The position numbers and the translations under genes are program-made. Below, one piece after another: positions 38,925 to 48,459 of a stretch of 64,000 bases of DNA. The stretch comes from Streptomyces spiralis (GTDB lineage: Bacteria; Actinomycetota; Actinomycetes; Streptomycetales; Streptomycetaceae), in contig NZ_BNBC01000011.1 in assembly GCF_014654675.1 (NCBI RefSeq), positions 1 to 64,000 on the forward strand, given 5' to 3'. Under the pieces are notes generated by a model, which did not search any database, had not been told where the DNA came from, and saw only the letters and a list, made by a program, of their open reading frames with translations. Each line of letters starts with the position of its first letter. Position 1 is the first letter of the stretch.

Positions 38925-41570
38925 TCAGTCGGTCGCCGTCAGGTTGACGTTCTTCGTGGTCACCCGGTCGGCCCGCGTCACGACGGTGCGGGTGACCGTG
39001 TCGTACCCGGACGCGCCGACGGTCAGGGTGTGCCGGCCCGGGGCGGGCAGGAAGAGCGTGTAGAAGCCGTCACCGATGGCGGGGTCGTCAGGGGTGGCCG
39101 CGGTGAGGGCTGCCGTGGTGTCCGGCGCGGAGGCGTCCGCGACGGTGGCGCCCACCACGCCCTTGCCAGTGTCCGCGTCGCGCACCGTGCCGACGGTGAG
39201 TGCCCCGTCGGCCGGCAGCATCGTGCGGGCCTGGACGTTCACGTCGTCGATGGCCCAGTAGTAGCCCCAGTTCGCGACGAAGTGGAAGCGCAGCTTCAGG
39301 GAGGACTCGCCGGCGTACTTCCGCAACGGCACCTGGACGGTCAGCTTCTGCTCACCGCCGCTGACGTCCGGTCCGGCCCAGATGTTCTCCCAGGTCGCGC
39401 CGCCGTCCGCGCTGGCGTCCACGGTCATCTGCTGGTTCCTGATGTTGTTCAGGTAGGCGGTCTGGAAGGTGAGTTCGGCGGACTGGGCGTCCGACAGGTC
39501 GTAGACAGGGGTGGTCAGGAAGCTGTCCTGGTGGGGACCGATGGGTCCGTTGTCGCTCTCGGCCACGGCGAAGGCTCCGCTGCCGCCGGTGTAGTTGCCG
39601 CGCTGGATCGGGTCGTCGAACTCCCAGCCGTTGCTCGTGCCGTCTGCGTTCGTCACCGTCCACCCGGTCGGGGCGGCGGTGGTGGTGTCGAAGTGCTCGG
39701 TGTGGTCGGTGAGTTGCCGGGTGTAGCCGACGGCGGTGCCGGCGTCCGCGTCGGCGGTCAGGGAGACGTCGGCGGTCACGGCCCCGCCGCCCACCGTCAC
39801 CTTGCGGGTCGCCTCCTCGTAGCCGGGCAGCGCGGCGGTCACGTCCAGGGAGTAGTCCGCGTTCTCCGGCAGCAGCACGTCGTACTCACCGGTCGCCGGG
39901 TCGCTCCAGGTCGGTGCCTCGGGCGAACCCTTGACGGAGAGCTTGGCATAGAGCGGCCAGCCCTGTCCCGAGCCGTCCTTCACCGTGCCCCGGACGTGGA
40001 CGCGCGGAAGTGGCTGGAGGTTGAAGTCGTGGGCCAAGGTGTGGCCCTCGGTGATGTCCACCGAGATCGGTTCGGTGGTCGCGTATCCGAACATCGTGAC
40101 CGTGAGGCCGTCGACCGTGCCGGCCGGCAGGTTGAGGGAGTAGCTGCCGTCGGTGAGGGTCGTCGCGACGTCGGCTCCGGATCCGACGGTGGCCCCGGCG
40201 ACCGGCTTCCCGGTCTTCGCGTCGGTCACGACGCCCGACAGGGTCCCGCTGGGCCCGCTGCGGAAGGCGGCCAGACCCGACGGGGTGCCCAGACCGGTGG
40301 GACCGTCGTAACCGGGACCCGCGGTGCACAGATAGGCGGCGTCACAGGTGCCGTTGGAGCCGGTGGTGACGTCGTTCAGGCCCGCGCCCTGTGACCGGTA
40401 GGGATAGGCGTTGGGGTACGTGGCGGGGCGCGGACTGCCGGCCACGGCGTAGACGGCGGCGATCAGCGGGGTCGAGGCGCTGGTGCCGCCGTAGCGCATC
40501 CAGCCGAGGCCCCCGGTGCCGAAGCTGTCGTAGACGGCGAGGTTGTCGGCCACCGCGGAGACGTCGGCCACACTGCGTCCCGCGCAGCCGGTGTCCTTCT
40601 GGAAGTCGGGCTTGGGCTGGTTGGCGGCGCATCCCGAGCCCGGCCCGTAGAAGTTCCGCTTCCACACGGTCTCGGACCAGCCACGGAGGCTGTCCGGGTC
40701 GGCCACCAGATTCGTGCCGCCCACGGAGGTCACCGTGGAGAGGGTGGCGGGGAAGGCCACCCCGTAGCCGTTGTCACCGCTGGCGGCCACGACGGCGACG
40801 CCCGGGTGGTCGTAGTGGCTGCCCCAGGTCTCCGCGTCGGTCGCGAAGTCGCCCGATCTGCCGTAGGAGTTGGAGACGTACTTGGCACCCATCGAGACGG
40901 CGAGGTCCACACCCGCCCCGAGGTTCTCGAATCCGGCGTTGTCCGTCTCCACGAGAAGGATCTTGGCGTTGGGCGCCGCCGCCGACACCATGTCGAGGTC
41001 CAGGGCTATCTCGCCCGTCCAGCCCTCACTGACCGACGGGTAGTTGGTGCCGCCACGCTGGTCGACCTTCTTGAAACAGCCGTTGTCCGTGGTGCACGGC
41101 GGCAGCCCGTATTGGCTGCGGTAGACGGCGAGGTCCGCCTCCGCGTTGGGGTTGTCGTAGGCGTCGATGATGGCGATGGTCTGTCCGGTGCCGCCGTCGG
41201 AGGGCAGGCTGTAGGCGCTCTGGATGTCCTGCGGGCCGAGTCCGGCAGGTGTCTGGGTCGCGGTCAGCGACCTCACGGGATCCTCGTCGGTCGCGCGCAT
41301 CGCGAAGCAACGGGCACGGCCCTTGGCGGGGGTGCCGCAGAGAGGTTCGAGGTCGGTCGCCGGTTCGTCGGAGGTACCGGACAGCGTGTCCAGCCGCGTC
41401 GGCGCGCTGGTGGTTGTGGTGGCGGTCGGACCGGGGTCGGCCGGGGTCTCGGCCTGGGCGGCGGGCTGGACGCCGAGGAGTGCCAGAGCCGTGAGGCCCA
41501 GGACCGCGGCGCCGCGGCGGAGTGCGCGGGGAACGTCGGGTGTGCCCCCGGCGCGCTTGGTTTTTCTCAC
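38925..41570 (-). CDS. Secreted S53 (sedolisin-type) peptidase with accessory beta domains
   Basis: The 881-residue protein has a signal peptide (LRRGAAVLGLTALALLGVQPAAQAE) and a sedolisin catalytic domain: Glu187 and Asp191 in GWTGEIALDLD (the E-x3-D pair), Asp266 in ASGDNG, and Ser364 in YGGTSASTP. Next come carboxypeptidase-regulatory-like beta domains (LSGVVTDAKTGKPVAGATV near 450 and VGTVRDADTGKGVVGATV near 790) and between them a MAM/jelly-roll-like part (GWTVTNADGTSNGWEF, NWGYYWAIDDVNVQ). No pro-kumamolisin pro-domain is visible; only about 80 residues precede the domain. It probably degrades extracellular protein. GTG 41570 has AGGTGA upstream; a perfect inverted repeat lies further up. 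Confidence 0.9.
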   Translation of the reverse strand: MRKTKRAGGTPDVPRALRRGAAVLGLTALALLGVQPAAQAETPADPGPTATTTTSAPTRLDTLSGTSDEPATDLEPLCGTPAKGRARCFAMRATDEDPVRSLTATQTPAGLGPQDIQSAYSLPSDGGTGQTIAIIDAYDNPNAEADLAVYRSQYGLPPCTTDNGCFKKVDQRGGTNYPSVSEGWTGEIALDLDMVSAAAPNAKILLVETDNAGFENLGAGVDLAVSMGAKYVSNSYGRSGDFATDAETWGSHYDHPGVAVVAASGDNGYGVAFPATLSTVTSVGGTNLVADPDSLRGWSETVWKRNFYGPGSGCAANQPKPDFQKDTGCAGRSVADVSAVADNLAVYDSFGTGGLGWMRYGGTSASTPLIAAVYAVAGSPRPATYPNAYPYRSQGAGLNDVTTGSNGTCDAAYLCTAGPGYDGPTGLGTPSGLAAFRSGPSGTLSGVVTDAKTGKPVAGATVGSGADVATTLTDGSYSLNLPAGTVDGLTVTMFGYATTEPISVDITEGHTLAHDFNLQPLPRVHVRGTVKDGSGQGWPLYAKLSVKGSPEAPTWSDPATGEYDVLLPENADYSLDVTAALPGYEEATRKVTVGGGAVTADVSLTADADAGTAVGYTRQLTDHTEHFDTTTAAPTGWTVTNADGTSNGWEFDDPIQRGNYTGGSGAFAVAESDNGPIGPHQDSFLTTPVYDLSDAQSAELTFQTAYLNNIRNQQMTVDASADGGATWENIWAGPDVSGGEQKLTVQVPLRKYAGESSLKLRFHFVANWGYYWAIDDVNVQARTMLPADGALTVGTVRDADTGKGVVGATVADASAPDTTAALTAATPDDPAIGDGFYTLFLPAPGRHTLTVGASGYDTVTRTVVTRADRVTTKNVNLTATD

Positions 41571-41930
41571 GCATCACCTGTCATGACAGGCCCTTGATTT
41601 GGGCGGGTGAAAGTGAATGGATCGTCCATGCATTCGCGTGGACGATCCATTAGCTGCCGTAGTTCGATCAGGTGTCAATGATTTTTTTGTTAAGTGTCCA
41701 TTTCGCACCGACGTCTCAACGTCCCTGGTCGCAGCGGCACTTCTCACTTGCGCAGTCTCACGAATGTCCTGCGGATCGGGCTTGCCGGGGCCGCCCGGTG
41801 CGCCGCAGGATGAGGGCGGAGCGGATGTGTCCGATGCCGGGAGCAGGTTCCGTGCGACCGGGCCCGGATATGCCCACGCCTTTCTTTTCCGGTGTTCCTT
41901 CCCGTTGGCCGGAAGGATTTCTGCGGCGTA
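41571..41930. promoter_or_regulatory. Upstream region of the S53 peptidase gene
   Basis: These bases carry the 13-bp inverted repeat at 41616-41651 and an AT-rich tract (GATTTTTTTGTTAAGTG near 41679-41696), unusually AT-rich for this genome. The remaining part is the tail of the decayed cydA region. This is where the peptidase promoter and operator should lie. Confidence 0.5.
41616..41651. promoter_or_regulatory. 13-bp perfect inverted repeat, probable operator
   Basis: AATGGATCGTCCA at 41616-41628 and TGGACGATCCATT at 41639-41651 are perfect inverted copies separated by ten bases, 46 bases upstream of the peptidase start. The length and the half-site spacing fit an operator for a dimeric regulator. 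Which regulator is unknown; a transcript hairpin is the alternative reading. Confidence 0.55.
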
Positions 41931-42375
41931 TTTTGATTTGGCTTTTCGGCGGCAGGTGGTCGTCGTCGGCGGTCACCAGGTGCTCGGGTCTCGTGCGCAC
42001 CGTGCGGACGATGTAGCCGAACCACGGTCCGAGCAGCAGCGGCGTAGACGCCGACGAAGCCGATGATGCTTGCGATCGCCGCGCCGAGGGAGAGGCCGGA
42101 GACGGCGTCACCGGTGCGGATAGCCCGTGGACGACTCAGGGCCGACGGCCGGTCTCCGCGGTGATCCAGCCGCCGCTGATCGCCACCACGGCGGGGGCCA
42201 TCCAGACCATGAGCCGGTGGAACCGGCGGGCGGTGTACAGCCTGCCGCGCAGCCGCAGCACCACTGCCGGCGAAGGCCATCGCCCTCGGTTGAGACCGAA
42301 CTCGAATGTCATGACGGTGTCGGCGACCACGCCCAGGCCGAAGGCGACCCCGCAGTGCCTCCTGTCGGTCGTTCT
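41930..42375 (-). pseudogene. Decayed fragment of cytochrome bd oxidase subunit I (cydA)
   Basis: On the minus strand the segments match CydA in order but not in one frame. VAFGLGVVADTVMTFEFGLN recalls the CydA VTGIVMEFQFGTNW region, then LRLRGRLYTARRFHRLMVWMAPA and GWITAETGRRP match the late part (the GWITAEVGRQPWVVYG motif) with more than 200 residues missing between, a stop after GRRP, then RTGDAVS in another frame, and GAAIASIIGFVGVYAAA/LLLGPWFGYIVRTVRTRPE in two frames (last helix). At least one large deletion, one stop and two frameshifts are evident. The partner cydB is not nearby. Confidence 0.7.
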
Positions 42376-42702
42376 CCCCAGATACTTCGGGAATGCGGGA
42401 AGGCGACAGAAATTCCTCTGTCCGCCGCGTCACGGTCCGAGAACCGGTTGGCCCTCCTTACTCGCCCGCACACCACGGTTTCTCCCGCAGCGCAATGCCG
42501 GGGCGTGGACGGATCGGTGCGCTCGCGGGCCTGGACAGGTGCGCTGCCGGGCAACACGCGAGGGCCGCAAGTCCTAGCGTCCTCTTTGGCAGCCGGGTGG
42601 CCCGGCAGCGCCCCTTACCGCCCACTCGGCTGCCGCCATCCGTAATCCTTGCCGGACGGAATCCGCCGTCCCGTCCGCGATCAGCCTTTGGAGTGTGTCC
42701 AG
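42376..42702. other. Upstream region of the amidohydrolase gene
   Basis: The 327 bases between the cydA remnant and the amidohydrolase gene show no gene. They should contain the amidohydrolase promoter; I cannot define it with confidence. Confidence 0.35.
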
Positions 42703-44589
42703 GTGCCTCCGACAATGCCGGTCGGCGGGTTGGTTCCCCGCCCCTCCGACAATGCCGCGGACGTCGTTGTCCGCAATGCGAAGATCTACACGGGCGACCC
42801 GAGCCGTCCGCACGCGGGAGCGCTCGCCATCCGCGACGGGCGGGTGCTGGTCGTGGGTGACGACGCCGATGTCGCTCCCGTCGTCGGCCCCGCCACCACC
42901 GTTGTCGACGCGCTCGGCCGCCGCGTGGTGCCCGGCCTCAACGACGCACATGTGCATGTGATCCGAGGGGGCCTGAACTACGTCCTGGAGCTGCGCTGGG
43001 ACGGTGTCACCTCGCTGCGCCAGGGCCTGGCCATGCTGCGCGAGCAGGCTGCCCGCACTCCCAAGGGCCAGTGGGTGCGCGTGGTGGGCGGCTGGTCCGC
43101 CGAGCAGTTCGCCGAGCGGCGGCTGCCCACCCCCGCCGAGCTGAACGAGGCCGCACCGGACACCCCGGTCTTCGTCCTGCACCTGTACCAGGCGGCGATC
43201 CTGAACCGGGCGGCGCTGAAGGCCGTCGGCTACACGCGGGACACCCCCGACCCCAAGGGCGGACAGATCGTGCGGGGCCGGAACGGCGAGCCCAACGGCC
43301 TGCTCCTCGCCGCTCCCAGCGCGCTGATCCTCTACTCCACGCTCGCCAAGGCCCCGTTGCTGGGGGAGGAGGAGCAGAAGACCTCCACCCTCCACTTCCT
43401 GCGCGAGCTGAACCGGTTCGGGCTGACCTCCGCGATCGACGCCGCCGGAGGCTTCCAGAACTTCCCGGACAACTACCGCGCGGTCACCGAACTGGCCGCC
43501 GAGGGCCGGCTGTCCCTGCGGATCGCCTACCATCTGTTCCCGCAGACCGCGGGCCAGGAACTCGACGACCTCGCCCGCTGGATCGAGATGGTCCGCCCCG
43601 AGGACGGCGACGAGTGGCTACGGCTCAACGGCGCGGGCGAGAACCTGACCTGGGCCGCCGCCGACTTCGAGAACTTCGCCGAACCCCGCCCGGAACTCGC
43701 CGACTATGAAACAGAGTTCGAGAAGGCGGTACGTCTTCTCCTCGAGAACGGGTGGGGCTTCAGGCTGCACGCCACGTACGACGAGACCATCCGGCGCGAC
43801 CTGGCGGTCTTCGAGAAGCTCGCCGCCGAGGGGCTCTTCCCGGGCGGCAACCGCTGGCTGTTCGACCACGCGGAGACCGCATCCCCGGACAGCCTCGACC
43901 GCGTCGCGGCGCTCGGCGGGGCGATGTCCGTGCAGAACCGGATGTCCTTCCAGGGCGAGGCGTTCACCCGGCGCTACGGCCTCGGCGCCGCCGCGGAGGC
44001 CCCGCCGGTGCGGGCCATGCTGGACCGCGGGCTGACCGTCGCCGCCGGCACCGACGCCACCCGGGTGTCCAGCTACAACCCCTGGGTCGCCCTGCACTGG
44101 CTGATCTCGGGCCGGACCCTGGGCGGCCTGTCCCTGCGACCGCCGCTGAACCGCGTCGACCGAGAGACCGCCCTGGCCATGTACACCCGGGCCGGTGCCG
44201 CACTGACCGGTGAGGACGGCGTCAAGGGCATCCTGCGCGCCGGCTACTACGGCGACCTGGCGATCCTCACCCACGACTACTTCACCGTGCCCGAGGAGGA
44301 CGTCCCGCACATCGAGTCCGTGCTGACCGTGGTCGGCGGCCGGATCGTCCACGCCGAAGGCGAGTACCAGGGCATGACGGACGAACTCCCGTCCGTCACC
44401 CCCGAGTGGAGCCCGGTGGCCCACTTCGGCGGCTACCAGGCCCCCGCCACGCCACGCGGCTCCGGTGCCCGGCAGGCCGAGCTCCTCGGGCAGGCCGTCG
44501 CCGAGTCGGAACTGCACCGGCAGTGGCGCGTGCGCCGCGGTCTGACCCCGGAGGGCGGCACGGGGCTGTACGACCCCTGCTTCCTGTGA
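42703..44589 (+). CDS. YtcJ-type amidohydrolase
   Basis: The 628-residue protein is an amidohydrolase-superfamily metal enzyme of the YtcJ (exoenzyme-regulatory AepA-like) branch. It has the N-terminal strand DVVVRNAKIYTGDPSRPHAGALAIRDGRVLVVGDD, the first metal site VVPGLNDAHVHVIRGG near residue 96, a lysine-free barrel with RLHATYDETIRRDLAVFE, WLFDHAET near residue 390 (metal His), and TVAAGTDATRVSSYNPWVALHWLISG near residue 450 (catalytic Asp). The C-terminus returns to the beta domain (GDLAILTHDYFTVPEEDVPHI). It probably hydrolyses an amide or cyclic amidine; substrate unknown. GTG 42703 has GGAG nine bases upstream; ATG 42715 is the alternative. Confidence 0.87.
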   Translation: MPPTMPVGGLVPRPSDNAADVVVRNAKIYTGDPSRPHAGALAIRDGRVLVVGDDADVAPVVGPATTVVDALGRRVVPGLNDAHVHVIRGGLNYVLELRWDGVTSLRQGLAMLREQAARTPKGQWVRVVGGWSAEQFAERRLPTPAELNEAAPDTPVFVLHLYQAAILNRAALKAVGYTRDTPDPKGGQIVRGRNGEPNGLLLAAPSALILYSTLAKAPLLGEEEQKTSTLHFLRELNRFGLTSAIDAAGGFQNFPDNYRAVTELAAEGRLSLRIAYHLFPQTAGQELDDLARWIEMVRPEDGDEWLRLNGAGENLTWAAADFENFAEPRPELADYETEFEKAVRLLLENGWGFRLHATYDETIRRDLAVFEKLAAEGLFPGGNRWLFDHAETASPDSLDRVAALGGAMSVQNRMSFQGEAFTRRYGLGAAAEAPPVRAMLDRGLTVAAGTDATRVSSYNPWVALHWLISGRTLGGLSLRPPLNRVDRETALAMYTRAGAALTGEDGVKGILRAGYYGDLAILTHDYFTVPEEDVPHIESVLTVVGGRIVHAEGEYQGMTDELPSVTPEWSPVAHFGGYQAPATPRGSGARQAELLGQAVAESELHRQWRVRRGLTPEGGTGLYDPCFL

Positions 44590-44950
44590 CGAAGGGCAGC
44601 GCCCGTTGTCCGACGGGCGGATGACGAACACCGTCGAACGAGAATCCGGCCGACGGCGAACTCGCCGGTTTCACCGAGTACGAAACAGGAAAGCGCGTCG
44701 TGCCGGTCTGCCCGTCCGTGGCGCAATTACTGCGGCAGGTCCACAGGCCCACAGATACGCATAGTCCTGCTTGACAAAATCCACAGATCCTGACGCCCGA
44801 CGCCCCCTTTGAACGAACAGTTCGCGGGGGGCGTGGTGGTTGTGCACATTCGATCACGTCGCAGGGTCCGGCTCCTCCGGTGTGATGAACACTCCGACCC
44901 GTGCCGGGCGGTCAATCGACCATGAAAAACAAGGGAAGTCGAGGCAATCG
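44590..44950 (+). other. Gene-free region before the WhiB-family gene
   Basis: These 361 bases contain a small hairpin (CGCCCGT/ACGGGCG, 44600-44619) eleven bases after the amidohydrolase stop, a possible terminator; a TTGACA hexamer at 44772-44777; and a CGAACAGTTCG palindrome at 44814-44824 that does not fit the actinobacterial LexA box (spacer too short). The whiB promoter must be here but I could not fix its start. Confidence 0.4.
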
Positions 44951-45256
44951 ATGCGCGCGAAAAAGGGAATCCGCCCCCTTGCCGACCTGTGGGACTGGCA
45001 GCGTCAGGCGGCCTGCCGGGGTCTGGACAGCGCCCTTTTCTACTCCGCTCCCGGAGAGGGCCACTCCGGCCGGCGCAGCCGTGAGGAGCGGGCGCGCAGC
45101 GTGTGCTGGACCTGCGCCGTACAGGAGAAGTGCGCGAAGTTCGCGCTCACGCTGGGCGAGACGTACGGCGTGTGGGGAGGGATGACCGAGGCTGAACGCA
45201 GGCGGTTCACCGGGCGGGTACCGCCGACGCCGACGAGCCGACTCACGGCGACTTGA
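44951..45256 (+). CDS. WhiB-family transcriptional regulator
   Basis: The 101-residue protein has the four cysteines that bind a [4Fe-4S] cluster: Cys22 in AACRG, then Cys52, Cys55 and Cys61 in CWTCAVQEKC, followed by the GVWGG turn (residues 73-77) and the basic tail ERRRF. WhiB-like (Wbl) proteins are actinobacterial regulators that respond to oxygen or nitric oxide and bind the principal sigma factor. Which Wbl member this is cannot be said. ATG 44951 has GAGG six bases upstream; an in-frame ATG at 44887 is less likely. It converges on a hydrolase gene, with a hairpin between them. Confidence 0.92.
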   Translation: MRAKKGIRPLADLWDWQRQAACRGLDSALFYSAPGEGHSGRRSREERARSVCWTCAVQEKCAKFALTLGETYGVWGGMTEAERRRFTGRVPPTPTSRLTAT

Positions 45257-45282
45257 TCCCGCAGGCCGGTTGCCGAATGCCA

Positions 45283-45339
45283 GAGGCCCCTGTGGTGAAC
45301 GGACGGCTTTCCCAAGTCGCCTTTCATCACAGGGGCCTC
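45283..45339. terminator. 12-bp hairpin between whiB and a hydrolase gene
   Basis: GAGGCCCCTGTG at 45283-45294 pairs perfectly with CACAGGGGCCTC at 45328-45339 across a 33-base loop. It sits between two converging genes whose stops are at 45256 and 45370, so it can end both transcripts. Confidence 0.6.
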
Positions 45340-45369
45340 AGCGCTGTGCCGAAGACAGCCCGCGGCCGG

Positions 45370-46092
45370 TCAGCGGACGGCGCGGACCGCCTCCTCGATC
45401 AGGTCGGCGACGCGCCGGGGGTGGGAGAGCATCACCAGGTGCGAGGAGTCGACCTCGACGGTGGTCATGCCGGCCCGCTGGTAGCCGAAGCGCTCCACAT
45501 CGGGGTTGATGGTGCGGTCGGACGAGGAGACCAGGCCCCAGGAGGGCTTGGTCTTCCAGGCCGCGGCCGGAGCCTTCTCGCCGAAGGCCTGTGCGGCCAG
45601 CGGGCGCTGGGAGACGGCGAGGACCGCGGCGAGATCGGGGTCCACGTCCGCGGCGAAGATCGCCGGGAACTTGTCGACCCGGACCGAGACATCCGTGCCG
45701 GGCGCGGGGGAGCCCTCGAGCGGGAACGGCGTGTAGACCAGCGCGGAGGCCAGGTCGGAGTCGGGGAAGCCGCCCTGCAGCTCGCCCAGGCTCTCGCCCT
45801 CCTCCAAGGCGTAACCGGCCAGGTAGACCAGCGCCTTGACGTTCTCCTCCACTCCCGCGACCGTGATCACGGCACCGCCGTAGGAGTGGCCGACCAGGAC
45901 GACCGGTCCGGGGATCTGACGGACGACCGACGCGATGTACGCGGAGTCGCCGAGCAGGCTGCGGTTGGGTACCGCGGGGGCCACCACGTCCAGGCCGCGG
46001 TCGATCAGCTCCGGTATGACGCGGGCGAAGCTGGACGCGTCCGCGAACGCGCCGTGAATCAGGACGACGGTGGGTCTGTCGGTGTTCGACAT
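45370..46092 (-). CDS. Alpha/beta hydrolase
   Basis: The 240-residue protein has the alpha/beta hydrolase fold: TVVLIHGAFADASSF oxyanion region near residue 8, the nucleophile elbow VVLVGHSYGGAVI near residue 66, and a C-terminal EVDSSHLVMLSHPRRVADLI segment carrying the histidine. The HGAFAD start is typical of the EstC/salicylate-esterase-like group that also includes hydroxynitrile-lyase-related proteins. The substrate is unknown. It is closely related to the protein encoded at 61370-62215. It is 34 bases behind the next gene upstream, with which it may form an operon. Confidence 0.85.
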   Translation of the reverse strand: MSNTDRPTVVLIHGAFADASSFARVIPELIDRGLDVVAPAVPNRSLLGDSAYIASVVRQIPGPVVLVGHSYGGAVITVAGVEENVKALVYLAGYALEEGESLGELQGGFPDSDLASALVYTPFPLEGSPAPGTDVSVRVDKFPAIFAADVDPDLAAVLAVSQRPLAAQAFGEKAPAAAWKTKPSWGLVSSSDRTINPDVERFGYQRAGMTTVEVDSSHLVMLSHPRRVADLIEEAVRAVR

Positions 46093-46126
46093 GGGTCAAT
46101 TTCCTCTCTGCGCAAAGGGCCTTGGG

Positions 46127-47101
46127 TCAGGCGGTGTGGAGCGCGGTACGCAGGGTGTGCACGGCCTGGGTGATCGCCGCCTCGGCGGCGTGGGTCTCCC
46201 GTAGGGCGTTGAGCATCACGAAGTCGTGGATGATGCCCTGGTAACGGACGGCGGTCACCGCGACCCCGGCCTGGCGGAGCTTGTTCGCGTACGCCTCGCC
46301 CTCGTCGCGCAGGACGTCGGCCTCGCCGGTGATGACCAGCGCCGGCGGGAGCCCGGCGAGCTGCTCCGTGGTCGCCCGCAGCGGGGAGGCGGTGATCCGG
46401 GCCCGCTCGGCGGGGTCGGTGGTGTACTGGTCCCAGAACCACTGCATGCCGTCACGGCGCAGGAAGTAGCCCGTGGCGAACTGGTGGTACGACGGCGTGT
46501 CGAACGAGGCGTCCGTCACCGGGTAGAACAGCACCTGCTGGACGAGGGGGAGACCGCCGCGCTCCTTGGCCATGAGCGTCAGGGCGGCGGTCATGTTGCC
46601 GCCGACCGAGTCGCCCGCGACGGCGATCCGGGCGGCGTCCAGGCCCTTGCTCGCCCCCTCGGTGACGACCCAGCGGGCGACGGTCCAGTTCTGCTCGATG
46701 GCGACCGGGTAGCGGTGTTCCGGCGAGAGGTCGTACTCGGGGAACACCACCGCAGCCCTGGTCCCCACCGCCAGCTCGCGCACCAGGCGGTCGTGGGTGT
46801 GTGCGTTGCCGAACACCCAGCCGGCGCCGTGGATGTAGATGATGACGGGCAGCGCGCCGGTGGCACCGGCGGGCTTGACGATGCGGGCGCGGACGGAACC
46901 GGTGGGGCCGCCCTGGACGGTGATCCACTCCTCGTCGACCGCCGGCTTGGCGATGTCGCCGGACTGCACCTCGTCGACCGCCTTGCGCCCCTCGGCGGGC
47001 GGCAGGTCGAACAGGTACGGCGGGTTGGCGGTCGCCGCGGCGAAGTCCGCGGCGGCCGGCTCCAGCACGGGAGTGAACGGAGTGGTGGAGGCGTCGGACA
47101 T
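46127..47101 (-). CDS. Alpha/beta hydrolase fold-3 (HSL-type) esterase
   Basis: The 324-residue esterase has the hormone-sensitive-lipase pattern: the oxyanion motif IIYIHGAGWVFGN near residue 86 (the family has HGGGW), the nucleophile elbow AVAGDSVGGNMTAAL near residue 166 (usually GDSAGG), Asp in VITGEADVLRDEGEAYANKL and His in YQGIIHDFVMLNALRET. It should hydrolyse short-chain esters in the cytoplasm. The C-terminal part resembles the partial gene at the right edge of the window. It is upstream of, and probably co-transcribed with, the hydrolase gene at 45370-46092. Confidence 0.88.
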   Translation of the reverse strand: MSDASTTPFTPVLEPAAADFAAATANPPYLFDLPPAEGRKAVDEVQSGDIAKPAVDEEWITVQGGPTGSVRARIVKPAGATGALPVIIYIHGAGWVFGNAHTHDRLVRELAVGTRAAVVFPEYDLSPEHRYPVAIEQNWTVARWVVTEGASKGLDAARIAVAGDSVGGNMTAALTLMAKERGGLPLVQQVLFYPVTDASFDTPSYHQFATGYFLRRDGMQWFWDQYTTDPAERARITASPLRATTEQLAGLPPALVITGEADVLRDEGEAYANKLRQAGVAVTAVRYQGIIHDFVMLNALRETHAAEAAITQAVHTLRTALHTA

Positions 47102-48257
<1,156 letters not shown>

Positions 48258-48298
48258 CCTCGTACGGCGACAAAGGGGTCTCGGGCAGCGCCCCGCCC

Positions 48299-48341
48299 GC
48301 CGGCGGCCGGACCGGTGCGACCGCACCGGCCGGCCGTCGGC
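48299..48341. terminator. Strong hairpin between the chloroperoxidase and regulator genes
   Basis: GCCGGCGGCCGGaCCGGTG starting at 48299 pairs with CACCGGCCGGCCGtCGGC ending at about 48341, with one bulge and one G-T pair and a six-base loop. It is 42 bases after the stop at 48257, between two converging genes. Confidence 0.6.
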
Positions 48342-48459
48342 GCGTGGCCGCTCCTGGCCGCCCTCTCCCCGGCAGCGGCCCTGATCACAGGGGTCCTTCC
48401 GGTGCCGCTTGTCGCCGTCGTCACTCTGCGGGGCCGGTCGGCCGAGCGAGGCGGACGGT

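Noticed and set aside
44811..44824. Possible LexA box upstream of the whiB gene
   Set aside because: GAAC and GTTC are not separated by four bases; the palindrome CGAAC-A-GTTCG has the wrong spacing for the actinobacterial SOS box.
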